A stretch of 64,000 nucleotides of DNA, taken from assembly GCA_963721585.1 (NCBI GenBank), contig CAVRJN010000007.1:186001-250000 (forward strand). Direction: 5' to 3'. Source of the stretch: Bog-473 sp963721585 (GTDB taxonomy: Bacteria; Actinomycetota; Acidimicrobiia; Acidimicrobiales; RAAP-2). Shown piece by piece: positions 9,511 through 18,116 of the stretch (its first letter is position 1; every line of letters starts with the position of its first letter). Below the pieces are notes generated by a model, which was given only the letters and a program-made list of their open reading frames with translations, was not told where the DNA came from and ran no database searches. The position numbers were made by a program, and so were the translations under genes.

Positions 9511-9795
9511 CGGGTTTCGACCAGCCTCACCGGAAGGGCGCATGCGATCGACGGTCCGATGCGGTGATGCATGGACGCAGGTGAAAGGCTTGGACGAGCC
9601 GCGGTCCGGAGGCCCGGAGTTCAAGTCCGGCGGCCGACCGAGGAGCAGGTCGGAGAGTTGTGCGGGCGTCCCCGCCACTGCAGCCTGTCGGACCGAGGCC
9701 GATACCGGTACAAGCGTCTCCGGGGCGGCGTTCCGTCGGACGAAATGAGCCGATAAGTTCGCCCTGCCGGGTCACGTACAACCGCTCCACGTCAG

Positions 9796-9993
9796 TCACG
9801 AGTCGTGGGGGGACGTGACCCGGACCTGTATCTCTCCTCCGACCTCCGCAAGACCGACCGCGCCGACGGACGTTCGTTGCGGTCGCCGCCCGAACGCCGG
9901 GACCGCCGAGCCGTCGCTGGACGCCAGATCCGACCTGACGCGTCGGGGCCCGAGATCCACGGACTGGCCCAAAATCGCCGGGTCGGTGCACAT
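9796..9993 (-). CDS. Possible small protein, minus strand, unknown
   Basis: A 65-residue frame starting MCTDPAILGQSVDLGPRR and ending VGGEIQVRVTSPHDS. It is listed because GGAGG stands four bases before the ATG, an ideal spacing. The product has no recognised domain. The overlapping minus frame contains another protein-like run (TDVERLYVTRQGELIGSFRP, downstream of its stop), so a longer gene broken by a frameshift is also possible. Confidence 0.33.
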   Translation of the reverse strand: MCTDPAILGQSVDLGPRRVRSDLASSDGSAVPAFGRRPQRTSVGAVGLAEVGGEIQVRVTSPHDS

Positions 9994-10049
9994 GGTTCCT
10001 CCGGATTCGATCCCACTCGCTGAGCGCCGCCCGGATGGGCGGAGACATC

Positions 10050-10076
10050 CCGGACACATTCCGATGCAGTGTCCGG
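10050..10076. repeat. Perfect 8-bp inverted repeat (hairpin) upstream of PilZ genes
   Basis: CCGGACAC at 10050-10057 and GTGTCCGG at 10069-10076 are exact reverse complements separated by 11 bases. It could be a hairpin in a leader RNA or an operator. It lies about 190 bases before the first PilZ start; no T-run follows, so it is not a typical terminator. Confidence 0.5.
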
Positions 10077-10265
10077 ATCCTCCCAGCCGGAGACTCGGAA
10101 GCGCCGTCCCCAGCATCCGTGATCGGGCGGGGACAATTCGGCCACAACATGTGATCCAAACGGCCGTTGGGCGCACAAGGACCGTTTGTGGGCACCGTTG
10201 TCAGGGCAGTGGCGAGCCACGAGGCCGCACAGAGACGCCGGAAGACGGCGGATTGGAGGATACGC

Positions 10266-10622
10266 ATGGAGAACCGGCGCCGTGTTCATCGTCAACCAGC
10301 TGGTTGGGCTGCTTCCTACCGGCTCGAGGATGACCCCGCCAGGGGATGGCATGACTGTCGAGTCGTCGACATCTCGATGCTTGGAATCGGGATCACGTTC
10401 GAATGCCCCGAACCGGCCGAACTCTCCGGTCGCACGATCTCCGTGAATCTCCCCGGAGACGGGAGCTGCGTGAAGGTTCGACTCGAGGGCGAGATCAAGA
10501 GTGCGACGGCCACGCTGAGTGGCGAAATCCGAGTAGGTATCGAGTTCGTCCGACTGTCCGAGTCCGAGCAGGCGATCACCTCCGTGCTCAGCGTCATGAG
10601 CGCAGCCTTGGCCGGCGTCTAA
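10266..10622 (+). CDS. PilZ domain protein (c-di-GMP binding), first of tandem pair
   Basis: A 118-residue stand-alone PilZ domain. The start is fixed by GGAGG eight bases before ATG 10266. Both c-di-GMP ligand motifs are present: the N-terminal RxxxR (MENRRRVHRQ) and D-x-S-x3-G (DISMLGIG, about 30 residues later). The remaining strands (VNLPGDG, VKVRLEGEI, IRVGIEFV) fit the six-stranded barrel. The role is probably a cytosolic receptor that couples c-di-GMP to another protein. The next gene, 58 bases on, is a paralogue, so the pair arose by tandem duplication. Confidence 0.9.
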   Translation: MENRRRVHRQPAGWAASYRLEDDPARGWHDCRVVDISMLGIGITFECPEPAELSGRTISVNLPGDGSCVKVRLEGEIKSATATLSGEIRVGIEFVRLSESEQAITSVLSVMSAALAGV

Positions 10623-10680
10623 CGCCTCGCTTGTCACAGACACAGAGAAGAGCGTCTGAACCGGGCGCGAGAGGAAGGAA

Positions 10681-11055
10681 ATGGTCTTCATGGATTTCCG
10701 CCGACGAGTACAGCGCCAGCCGACGACCTGGGCCGGTTTCTGCCACATTGCCGGGGAATCCCCTTCGCTGTGGCGCGATTGCGAAATCATCGACGTCTCC
10801 ATGTTCGGTCTCGGGATCACTCTCCATCATCCGCAGCCCTGGGAGCTGGTGTATCGCCGTATCGTCATCCGCGTGTCCGCTGTCGGCGAAGCCGTCAACA
10901 TCCGGCTCGAGGGCGAAATCAAGGACGCGGCATTCACACTCGAAGGGGACATCCGAGTCGGACTCGAGTTCACCGGGAGTTCCGCGACCGAGCAGGCAAT
11001 CACCGCCATTCTCAGCGGGATCAACACGATCGGACAGGAGCGCGCGGCTCCGTGA
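10681..11055 (+). CDS. PilZ domain protein, second of tandem pair
   Basis: A 124-residue PilZ domain. GAGAGGAAGG lies just before ATG 10681. Motifs: RRRVQRQ (RxxxR) and DVSMFGLG (DxSxxxG), then VNIRLEGEIKDAAFTLEGDIRVGLEF, closely paralleling the upstream gene. The two end alike (TEQAITAILSGI versus SEQAITSVLSVM), confirming duplication. The residues just before the barrel differ (TTWAGFCHIAGES), so the two copies may answer different partners or c-di-GMP levels. No cyclase or phosphodiesterase is in this window. Confidence 0.9.
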   Translation: MVFMDFRRRVQRQPTTWAGFCHIAGESPSLWRDCEIIDVSMFGLGITLHHPQPWELVYRRIVIRVSAVGEAVNIRLEGEIKDAAFTLEGDIRVGLEFTGSSATEQAITAILSGINTIGQERAAP

Positions 11056-11103
11056 GTGCCGCGTTGAAGCGCGACGCAAGAGGAGGTCGCGCCCGAAGTC
11101 GCC

Positions 11104-12243
11104 CTACGTCGGTTCCGACGGCAGCGAATACTTCTCGAAGAACTGCCACATCGTTTCGTCGGCGTTGACGAGGACGATGCCCCGTCCGACGCCGGCCAGG
11201 ATCCAGGTCTTCTCGGGGCCCATGTTCAGTGGGCTACCCGGCCAGACGTGTCCAGAGCCGGTAAAACGCCAGAGGGCGACTTCGGCGCCGGACCGGCAGC
11301 GCGTATAGATGATCGGCGTGGCTGTCTCTCCCGCGGAAATCGAGCCGGCGGCACCTGTGATGGTGGTGCCGGTCGTGGGCTCCTTGTCACACCCATCCGC
11401 CTTGACCCACTGATCGATGCCCTGCATCACCGAGAGTCGGTCCAACGGGTTGCCGCTCGGCGTGCCGTCGAACTTGGCAATCGGATCGTTGACGCTGTGG
11501 AACTCCATGGTCGGAACGGCCCGGGTCGGATGAATCACCGGAATCTCGACCTGGCCCGAAACCGACGAGATGGCGGCCACGTGCCCGGACGCTTCCGCCG
11601 CCATGGCGTAGGCCATCATTCCGCCGTTGGAGATACCCGTCATGTACACCCGTCGGAGGTTGACGGGGGTTTTGGTCGCGATCTCCGATATGACCTTGAG
11701 AAGGAACCCGACATCATCGATGTGTCTGGTGACCGGCAGCCCACAGCACATTCCGGCGTTCCAGCCGTACTGCGCGTTCTTTGCCACCGGATCGGGTGTG
11801 AGCACCTTGGAGATGCGAGTCCCGTCGGGGTAGGCCACCAGGTAGCCGTTCATGTCCGCATTGGGGTCCATTTCGGAGGTGATCTCCTCGAGTTGCGCAT
11901 TCTGGGTGGCGCCGTGCAGATTGAGCACCAGGGGCAGGGGTTTTCCTGACGCGGCGGCCGGTGGGACGTGGAGCCGGTAGTCGCGGTGCATGCCGTCGAA
12001 CGTGAGCGTGAAGACGTACGACCCGCTTTGCGGGGCCAAGACGGGATGTGCCGGCGCGACGGTCGCCGCCGAGGCGGCTCCTCCACCGACGAGCGCCGTT
12101 CCGCTCAGGACGATGAAGCCGATGACCCCGCTCACAAGGGCCCGGATCGCCTTCCGGCGATCGTTGCACGCTGACGCAGGGCTGCGCAGTTGCCGGGCCC
12201 TCCCGGCATCTCTCCTCCCCGTGCAGAACAATCGTTCGTTCAT
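11104..12243 (-). CDS. Secreted PHB depolymerase/feruloyl esterase family (LpqC-like) hydrolase
   Basis: A 379-residue exported alpha/beta hydrolase. After a basic N-terminus comes a hydrophobic export segment (ALVSGVIGFIVLSGTALVGGG) ending in AASAA. The esterase domain shows LPLVLNLHGATQN (oxyanion region, residues 103-115), the nucleophile elbow GISNGGMM (Ser-205), an acid in FHSVNDPIAKFDG and the His in GSGHVWPG. This is the LpqC/polyhydroxybutyrate depolymerase/feruloyl esterase family; substrates are polyesters or carbohydrate esters outside the cell. Four Cys, including the CC pair near residue 166, suggest disulfides. ATG 12243 is preferred to an upstream start at 12282. It is divergent from the large repeat protein across a palindrome. 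Confidence 0.9.
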   Translation of the reverse strand: MNERLFCTGRRDAGRARQLRSPASACNDRRKAIRALVSGVIGFIVLSGTALVGGGAASAATVAPAHPVLAPQSGSYVFTLTFDGMHRDYRLHVPPAAASGKPLPLVLNLHGATQNAQLEEITSEMDPNADMNGYLVAYPDGTRISKVLTPDPVAKNAQYGWNAGMCCGLPVTRHIDDVGFLLKVISEIATKTPVNLRRVYMTGISNGGMMAYAMAAEASGHVAAISSVSGQVEIPVIHPTRAVPTMEFHSVNDPIAKFDGTPSGNPLDRLSVMQGIDQWVKADGCDKEPTTGTTITGAAGSISAGETATPIIYTRCRSGAEVALWRFTGSGHVWPGSPLNMGPEKTWILAGVGRGIVLVNADETMWQFFEKYSLPSEPT

Positions 12244-12409
12244 GCTCCAGCATCTCACGACCCGACGCGCGTGGCTCGCCACCGGTCACGAGCGATCGCT
12301 CCCAGAGGCTCCCTGAGCCGGGGGTGACCCGGACCACAACGCCACCGCGCCTTCGTTGAGGGGAGCATTCTGCAACAGGCCACACCGGCGACCATCGCTC
12401 TCGGACTGC

Positions 12410-12432
12410 GCGGTGCAACGCGGTTGCACCGC
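12410..12432. promoter_or_regulatory. 23-bp perfect palindrome between divergent secreted-protein genes
   Basis: GCGGTGCAAC (12410-12419), a 3-base centre, then GTTGCACCGC (12423-12432): ten perfectly paired bases per arm. It lies in the 334-base spacer between the LpqC-like esterase (start 12243, minus) and the repeat protein (start 12578, plus), where an operator controlling both would be expected. No T-run follows, so a terminator is unlikely. The rest of the spacer holds nothing else I can name. Confidence 0.5.
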
Positions 12433-12577
12433 CATCTTCGTCGGCAACCAGCGGACAATTCACCGGGTAGTCCCTCGGGACGGAGGAGTGCCGATGGTAC
12501 GTTCCTCGGGCTGATTGCATTCCCGGGCACGAGGGGGCGAACGGAACGTGAGACGGCACCAGCACGGCGTGCGCGCC

Positions 12578-15034
12578 ATGCCGAATTCACTCGGACGCGC
12601 CGTGCTCGCCATCGCGGCCGCTATCGGATCTCTCGGTGTCGTCGCGGCCGTCGCACCGGGCGACGCACACGCAGCGGGCACCGTGCCACCGGCAAACCCA
12701 GCAGTGGACATCGCGCCCCAGGTCGTTTCCCGCTGCACGCCCACCCCGGTCGACGACACCAGCGCGGGATGCATCGACTCGACGCTGCACGACATCAATT
12801 ACGGCCGGTCGCTCGAGGGACTCGGCCCCATGGTCCTGCCGAGCAGCTACGCGAATGACTCGGTGCCCCAGCAACAGCTGATCATTGCCGACGAGGAACG
12901 GGGCGACCGCGGTCTCCCGCAGTTCGCCGGTCTCGATCCCGCTCTCGACGCAGCGGCGCTGACCGGCGCGCAAGGCGACGAAGACCCGTCCGCGCCCGTC
13001 GGCTCCCTGGACGCGGGATGGGGCTCGAATTTCGCCCAGGACTCCACGCCGCTGGGAGCGGATTACGCCTGGATGTACAACGACGGATACGGCGGCACCA
13101 ACCTCGACTGCACTTCGCCCAGCGACAATTCGTGCTGGGGTCACCGGGACAACATCCTCGGTCCCTGGACGACCACGGGCAGCGTGACGGCCCAGATGGG
13201 CGACGCGGACACAAGCAATGGCCAGTACACGCAGATCTTCATGAACCGGGACGACCCCGCCGACTCTCTGGTCGACACCCTGACGCCGAGCACGCTGCCC
13301 ACACCCTCGACAGCGGCAGCACCCGACGTCGTCCAGATCATTCCGGCCTCCACCGCGAACGCGGGTGCGGGAACGCCCGTCACGATAGAGGGCAACTACT
13401 TCACTTCGTCATCGACCCCGCAGGTCTTCTTCGGCGGCGTCGCCGCCACCAACGTCCAGGTGAACTGGGACGGCGAGCTGAGCGCCGACGCACCGGCGGA
13501 TCCGGCGGGCACGGCGACGGATCAGGTCGTGGTGACCGTGTCGACGCCTGCCGGCTCATCGAGCTCCTCCGGGACGGCCCAGGTGAACGAGTTCACCTGG
13601 GCCCCGAGCAGCGCTCCGGCCGTGGCGTCCGTGTCCCCGACATCAGGAGCGCAGATCCCGTCCGGCAGTGTGACGATCCACGGCGCCAACCTCACCAGCG
13701 GGGGAGTCCAACCGATCGTCGATTTCGGAACGGTCGCCAGCATTGGCTCCATGACCTACGGCGCGACCCAGATCACGGCCACGATCCCACCCGCCATCAA
13801 CCCCGGCACCGTGAACATCACCGTCACGACCACGGCGGGAACAAGCGGGGTGTCTGCGGTCGACCAGTACACGTACACCGGCAGCGGCACCGGAACGTCG
13901 CCCGCCGTGACCAGCAGCGATCACGGGTCGTTCGCAGCCGGCGCAGCCGGGGTGTTCGACATCACGACGACGGGAACACCAGGAGTCAGCTCGGTCAGCG
14001 ACAGTGCGTTCAACGGCTGCACCCCGTCCACACTTCCGGCCAGCATCACGCTCGACTACACCGGCGGCACTACGGCCACTCTGGACGGGACGCCGCGGGC
14101 CGGGGACGGTGGCTCCTTCACGGTCTGCCTCACCGCCTCGAACGGCGTCGGCCCCGCGGCCACCCAAGTGTTCACTCTCACGGTGAATGCCCCGGCCGGA
14201 TCGCCTCCCGCTCCGGCTCCTCCGTCACCGGCCACCCCGCCGCCGCCGCACGGCTACTGGCTGGTGGGGTCGGACGGCGGCATCTTCACCTTCGGCGCCA
14301 CCCAGTTCTACGGTTCGACCGGCTCGCTGCGCCTGCAACGGCCCGTCGTCGGCATCACGCCGACAGCGAACCGCGGCGGGTACTGGTTGGTCGCCTCGGA
14401 CGGCGGAATCTTCGCCTTCGGCAATGCCGGTTACCACGGATCCATTCCGGGGAGCGGCCTCAACCCCGCGGGATCGGGCCAGCCCCACAGCTTGAATGCA
14501 CCCATCGTCGGCATGGTGCCCTCCGACGACGGCGGTGGGTACTTCATGGTCGCCTCGGACGGCGGCGTCTTCGCGTTCGGTGACGCCCGCTTCGAGGGCT
14601 CGTGTCCGGGCATCGGCGGCTGCAGCGGGGCAGCGGTGGCCGTCGTGCCCGACGCCACTGGCAACGGCTACTGGGTGGTGACGAGCACGGGCGCGGTCTA
14701 CACCTTCGGCGACGCCGCGAGCTACGGGCAGCCGGGATTGCAGAGCTCGAAGATCACGTCGGCCGCCGCCACGCCGAACGGTGACGGGTACTGGATCCTC
14801 GATGCTGCCGGGCAGGCGTTCCCGTTCGGCAACGCCGCGTCCTTGGGGGGCATGCCCGGCGGTTCGGCGGGCGGCCTCGATCCGGCGTCCGCCATCTTCG
14901 CCACGTCCGACGGCGGGGGCTACTGGATCGTGACCGCGCTGGGCAAGGTGTCGTCCTTCGGGGACGCCCCCGACGACGGCGACATGTCGGGCACGCATCT
15001 CAACGGGCCGATCGTGGCCGCCTCCGGATCCTGA
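12578..15034 (+). CDS. Secreted multidomain protein: CAP-like domain, two IPT/TIG domains, Ig-like domain, propeller-type repeats
   Basis: An 818-residue exported protein. Signal peptide: about 30 residues ending GDAHAAG. Next comes a CAP/SCP-like region (LHDINYGRSLEGLGPMVLP ... WGHRDNILGP, about residues 75-215). Two IPT/TIG immunoglobulin-like domains follow (PDVVQIIPASTANAGAGTP and PAVASVSPTSGAQIPSG), then a He_PIG-like Ig domain (FTVCLTASNGVGPAATQVFTL) and a Pro-rich linker. The C-terminal ~270 residues are about six repeats of the GYWLVASDGGIFAFG type, likely a beta-propeller. It probably acts at the cell surface, the repeats binding wall or ligand. The same repeat is joined to an amidase at 55919. 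ATG 12578 was chosen because the signal peptide starts there. Confidence 0.86.
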   Translation: MPNSLGRAVLAIAAAIGSLGVVAAVAPGDAHAAGTVPPANPAVDIAPQVVSRCTPTPVDDTSAGCIDSTLHDINYGRSLEGLGPMVLPSSYANDSVPQQQLIIADEERGDRGLPQFAGLDPALDAAALTGAQGDEDPSAPVGSLDAGWGSNFAQDSTPLGADYAWMYNDGYGGTNLDCTSPSDNSCWGHRDNILGPWTTTGSVTAQMGDADTSNGQYTQIFMNRDDPADSLVDTLTPSTLPTPSTAAAPDVVQIIPASTANAGAGTPVTIEGNYFTSSSTPQVFFGGVAATNVQVNWDGELSADAPADPAGTATDQVVVTVSTPAGSSSSSGTAQVNEFTWAPSSAPAVASVSPTSGAQIPSGSVTIHGANLTSGGVQPIVDFGTVASIGSMTYGATQITATIPPAINPGTVNITVTTTAGTSGVSAVDQYTYTGSGTGTSPAVTSSDHGSFAAGAAGVFDITTTGTPGVSSVSDSAFNGCTPSTLPASITLDYTGGTTATLDGTPRAGDGGSFTVCLTASNGVGPAATQVFTLTVNAPAGSPPAPAPPSPATPPPPHGYWLVGSDGGIFTFGATQFYGSTGSLRLQRPVVGITPTANRGGYWLVASDGGIFAFGNAGYHGSIPGSGLNPAGSGQPHSLNAPIVGMVPSDDGGGYFMVASDGGVFAFGDARFEGSCPGIGGCSGAAVAVVPDATGNGYWVVTSTGAVYTFGDAASYGQPGLQSSKITSAAATPNGDGYWILDAAGQAFPFGNAASLGGMPGGSAGGLDPASAIFATSDGGGYWIVTALGKVSSFGDAPDDGDMSGTHLNGPIVAASGS

Positions 15035-15121
15035 GCCCGCTCCGGCCCACAATGGCCGGCGACGGGGAGCTGATTCGACTCTATGGTGGGGTGACGGACC
15101 AACCCCCTCAGGGAGGGACAT

Positions 15122-15895
15122 ATGGGCATCTTCCAGCGGGCTCACGACATTGTGCAGGCCAAGACCAACAAGGCTCTCGACGCGGCCGAGAAGCCCGACG
15201 AGATGCTCGATCTCTCGTACGAGAAGATGCTCGAGCAGATCACCCAGGTCCGCCGGGCCCTGGTCGATCTCGCCGCGTCGAAGAAGCGCCTGGAACTGCA
15301 GCAGGAGCAGTTCCAGCACACGATCGACCACTTGCAGGATCAGGCCAAGCAGGCCCTCACAGCGGGGAAGGAGGACCTGGCCAAGGAGGCGCTGTCGCGC
15401 AAGGCCGCCGCCCAGCAGCAGATCGACGAAATGGAGCCGCAGCGCCAGCAGCTGGACGAGGAGGAGACGAAGCTCACCCAGACCCTCGACGTCCTGCAGA
15501 AGCGGGTGAACGACTTCCGTACCCAGAAAGAGACCCTCAAGGCCCAGTACACGGCGGCCAAAGCCATCTCGACTGTCGACGAGAGCACGGCGGGGATCTC
15601 GAAGTCCTTCAACGACTCCGGGGCGTCCCTGCAGCGGGCCCAGGACAAGATCGCCACGATGCAGGCGCGCTCGGGCGCGCTCGACGAGCTGCTCGAATCC
15701 GGAGTGCTCGAGGACGTGGGCGGCGGCACCGACGACATCCAGAAGGAACTGGACCAGGTCGGCAAGGACGCCCAGGTGGACAACGAGCTGGCAGCTCTCA
15801 AGGCACAGCTCGGGAGCGGCACGCCGGCCGAGCCCGACGCGCTGGCCGCCCCCGCGCCGGCCGCCGCTCCCGAGGAGTCGACGCCGGCCACGTAG
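15122..15895 (+). CDS. pspA: PspA/IM30 family membrane-stress protein
   Basis: A 257-residue protein starting MGIFQRAHDIVQAKTNKALD, the characteristic PspA amphipathic helix. GGGAGG stands a few bases before the ATG. Residues 25-190 are almost continuous coiled coil rich in Gln, Lys and Glu (KKRLELQQEQFQHTIDHLQ), as in ESCRT-III-like PspA/Vipp1. The tail is a low-complexity Ala/Pro linker. It stabilises membranes under envelope stress as large oligomers at the inner face. No PspB/C or actinobacterial partner gene is adjacent. Its stop directly abuts the convergent dehalogenase stop. Confidence 0.93.
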   Translation: MGIFQRAHDIVQAKTNKALDAAEKPDEMLDLSYEKMLEQITQVRRALVDLAASKKRLELQQEQFQHTIDHLQDQAKQALTAGKEDLAKEALSRKAAAQQQIDEMEPQRQQLDEEETKLTQTLDVLQKRVNDFRTQKETLKAQYTAAKAISTVDESTAGISKSFNDSGASLQRAQDKIATMQARSGALDELLESGVLEDVGGGTDDIQKELDQVGKDAQVDNELAALKAQLGSGTPAEPDALAAPAPAAAPEESTPAT

Positions 15896-16861
15896 TCAGG
15901 CCCGGGGAGTGCCCCCCGCGAAGCGCGCCACGACGTCGGCCAACGGAACACCGGCGTCTTCCTGCAGGAAGTGTCCAGCGCCCTCCAGCGTGACGTGCCG
16001 CTGGCCGGCCGCACCCGGCACATGCTCCTGCAGCACCTCCGCCCAGCCCCGGGTTGCGGGATCACCGTCGGAGAACGCGGTGAGGAAGGGGGCGTCGAAG
16101 TTGGCCAGCGTCCGCATGGTGCGGCGGTTCAGACGTGCGCACTCGCTCGCAGGCGTGAGGCCCATCAGCAGCGGGAGCTGGCGCGGCCCTGCACAGAACG
16201 TCTCGTCAGGGAACGGCGCGTCGTAGCCCGCCAGAACCGCGTCGGGGACATCCCACTCGGTGGCCCCCTGTACGAAGAGACTCGGGCGGAACGGCGTGAG
16301 CTCCTGGGTGAGGCGCTGGTAGTCGAGCAGCATCTGCGCCACCGTGACGGTGCCGCCCGGGCCTGCGTGGCAGGGCCATTCCAACCGCCCCGCCAGTTCG
16401 GGATCAGCGGTGTGCAACACGGTGTTGGCGGCGACGACCCGCCGGACGAGCCCGGGGCGGGCGTTGAGGACGCCCAATCCGATCGGACCACCCCAGTCCT
16501 GGACGACGAGGGTCAGGTCGGAGAGGCGGACGTGGCCGATGAACTGGGTCAGCCAGTCGACGTGGGCCTGCACCGAATACGCGGCACGGGCCACCGGCTT
16601 GTCAGAGCGCCCGAAGCCGATCAGATCCGGGGCCACGGCGCGCATGCCCTGCTGGGCCAGGCGGGCCACCATGGCGCGGTAGAGGTACGACCATGTGGGT
16701 TGGCCATGCAGCAAGAGCGCGACCTCGGCGTCTGCCGGGCCTTCGTCGACGTAGTGCATGCGCAGCCCGTCGGGAAGCGTGGCGTAGCGCGGGGCGAAGG
16801 GATAGCCAGGGAGGTCGGCGAAGCACTCGTCGGGTGTCCGCACGACGTCCACGGCACTCAT
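15896..16861 (-). CDS. Haloalkane dehalogenase-like alpha/beta hydrolase (HLD-I type)
   Basis: A 321-residue protein. The nucleophile is an Asp rather than Ser: VVQDWGGPIG gives Asp-122 followed by Trp-123, the halide-stabilising Trp of haloalkane dehalogenases. The oxyanion motif is HGQPTWSYLYR, and the cap holds a further Trp (GATEWDVPD). The acid is in AFSDGDPATRG (Asp-265/267) and the base is His-297 in GAGHFLQED. Spacing matches subfamily I (DhlA: Asp-124, Asp-260, His-289). The reaction is hydrolytic removal of halide from haloalkanes, but natural substrates of most members are unknown. Its start is 50 bases from the divergent oxidoreductase, so they may share regulation. Confidence 0.88.
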   Translation of the reverse strand: MSAVDVVRTPDECFADLPGYPFAPRYATLPDGLRMHYVDEGPADAEVALLLHGQPTWSYLYRAMVARLAQQGMRAVAPDLIGFGRSDKPVARAAYSVQAHVDWLTQFIGHVRLSDLTLVVQDWGGPIGLGVLNARPGLVRRVVAANTVLHTADPELAGRLEWPCHAGPGGTVTVAQMLLDYQRLTQELTPFRPSLFVQGATEWDVPDAVLAGYDAPFPDETFCAGPRQLPLLMGLTPASECARLNRRTMRTLANFDAPFLTAFSDGDPATRGWAEVLQEHVPGAAGQRHVTLEGAGHFLQEDAGVPLADVVARFAGGTPRA

Positions 16862-16911
16862 AGTGCCGCACCGCTGGCACTCGGGTCACGAGCCTGATGG
16901 ACTCGGGGGCC

Positions 16912-18075
16912 ATGAGTGGGGAACGCTGCGACGTGGCCGTGATCGGTGCCGGCCTCGTCGGCGTGTCCCTCGCCTACGAATTGGCATGCCTGGGGGCCAG
17001 CGTGACGGTCATCGACGCCGGTCACCCGGGCCGAGCGACCGACGCCGGAGCGGGCATCCTGTCGCCGGCCACCAGCATGGAGACCGATGGCGCGCTGTGG
17101 CTGTTCGCCCGCCAGGCCGGCGCCCATTACCCCGACCTGCTGCAACGGATGGTTTCCGATGGTGTGAGCGTCGCCGGAACGGGGTACGGCCGCTGCGGCA
17201 TGCTCTCCCTCGCCCTCCGGCCGAACGAGGACGAGTGGTTCGCCCCCTTCGCCGAGCTCGTGCTCTGCCGGGCGCCCGGCGATGTCACCGAGATCACGCC
17301 GGAGGAGGCCAGCTCCTTCTTCCCTCCGCTCGGCCCGGTGCACCGCGTGCTGCACGCGCCGGCTTCGGCGCGTGTCGACGGCCGCGGCATGGCCGCCGCG
17401 CTGCGCCAGGCCGCCGCGGCGCGCGGGGTCGCGTTCGTGACGGGAGCGGCACACGGCGTCCAGGCGGGCGGCGCCGGAACGGGCACCGGGGAGATGCACC
17501 GCGTCGAGGCCGTCGAGGTGGAGGGTCACCGGAACGTGTCGTGCGAAGCGGTCGCCGTCGCCGGCGGCGCCTGGACCGCGGCGGCCGGCGAGTGGCTCGG
17601 CATGAGACTGCCCGTCGGCCCGACCAAGGGTCAGATCGTGCACCTCGGCGTCGGTACCGAGACGGAGGACTGGCCGATCGTCCAGCCGCTGCTCACCCAC
17701 TATCTCGTGCCCTGGCCCGGTGGGCGGGTGGCCTGCGGCGGAACGTTCGAGGCCGGCGCGGGGTTCTCGGTGAGCGTCACCGCAGCAGGTCTCCACGAGC
17801 TCCTCCGGGAGTGCCTGACGATCGCGCCCGGACTCGACGGCTCCACCTATCTCGAGACGCGGGTCGGGCTGCGGCCCACGTCTGCCGACGATCGCGCCAT
17901 TGTGGGCCGGCTGCCGGGCTGGGGCAACGCCTGGGTGGCGACCGGCCACGGCGCCAATGGCCTGCTGCAGGGCCCCTATTCCGCTCGGGCGCTGGCGCAC
18001 GCCATGGCAAGCGTCGCGCTGCCGGCGGACGAGGCGCCGCTGCCTCAGTCGTTCGACCCCGGCCGTTTCGCCTGA
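16912..18075 (+). CDS. FAD-dependent amino acid oxidoreductase (DAO family)
   Basis: About 387 residues. The Rossmann dinucleotide fold appears at once (CDVAVIGAGLVGVSLAYELACLGASVTVID), with the family's DAGAGILSPATS loop after it. Mid-protein VAVAGGAWTAAAGEWLG and C-terminal RVGLRPTSADDRAIVGRLPGWGNAWVATGHGANGL complete the FAD pocket of DAO/glycine-oxidase-like enzymes. It is related to ThiO at 20864 but is a separate paralogue. It likely oxidises a D- or secondary amine with release of H2O2; substrate unknown. An in-frame ATG at 16897 would add five residues. Confidence 0.86.
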   Translation: MSGERCDVAVIGAGLVGVSLAYELACLGASVTVIDAGHPGRATDAGAGILSPATSMETDGALWLFARQAGAHYPDLLQRMVSDGVSVAGTGYGRCGMLSLALRPNEDEWFAPFAELVLCRAPGDVTEITPEEASSFFPPLGPVHRVLHAPASARVDGRGMAAALRQAAAARGVAFVTGAAHGVQAGGAGTGTGEMHRVEAVEVEGHRNVSCEAVAVAGGAWTAAAGEWLGMRLPVGPTKGQIVHLGVGTETEDWPIVQPLLTHYLVPWPGGRVACGGTFEAGAGFSVSVTAAGLHELLRECLTIAPGLDGSTYLETRVGLRPTSADDRAIVGRLPGWGNAWVATGHGANGLLQGPYSARALAHAMASVALPADEAPLPQSFDPGRFA

Positions 18076-18116
18076 TCATCCACCAGGGGGCGGGCGGGGG
18101 CGAGGAAACTGGGCCG

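Larger units (their letters stand above)
9511..10265. other. Long intergenic region upstream of the PilZ pair
   Basis: About 750 bases ahead of two PilZ genes. It contains several inverted repeats (a strong one at 10050-10076), a GC-rich segment at 9595-9660 with nested stems, and one short minus-strand frame (9796-9993) with a good ribosome binding site. No tRNA or recognised riboswitch could be built from it. Its length and folding potential are unusual for this compact region. Confidence 0.5.

Noticed and set aside
9590..9660. Possible selenocysteine tRNA: CCGGA/TCCGG stem around a GTTCAAG loop with a TCA anticodon
   Set aside because: No matching acceptor, D or T arm can be drawn and no GGTTCGA T-loop follows, so it is a chance hairpin.
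16863..18116. Long frame preceding CorA
   Set aside because: It overlaps the DAO oxidoreductase in another frame; Arg-rich and without motif. CorA starts at GTG 18117.
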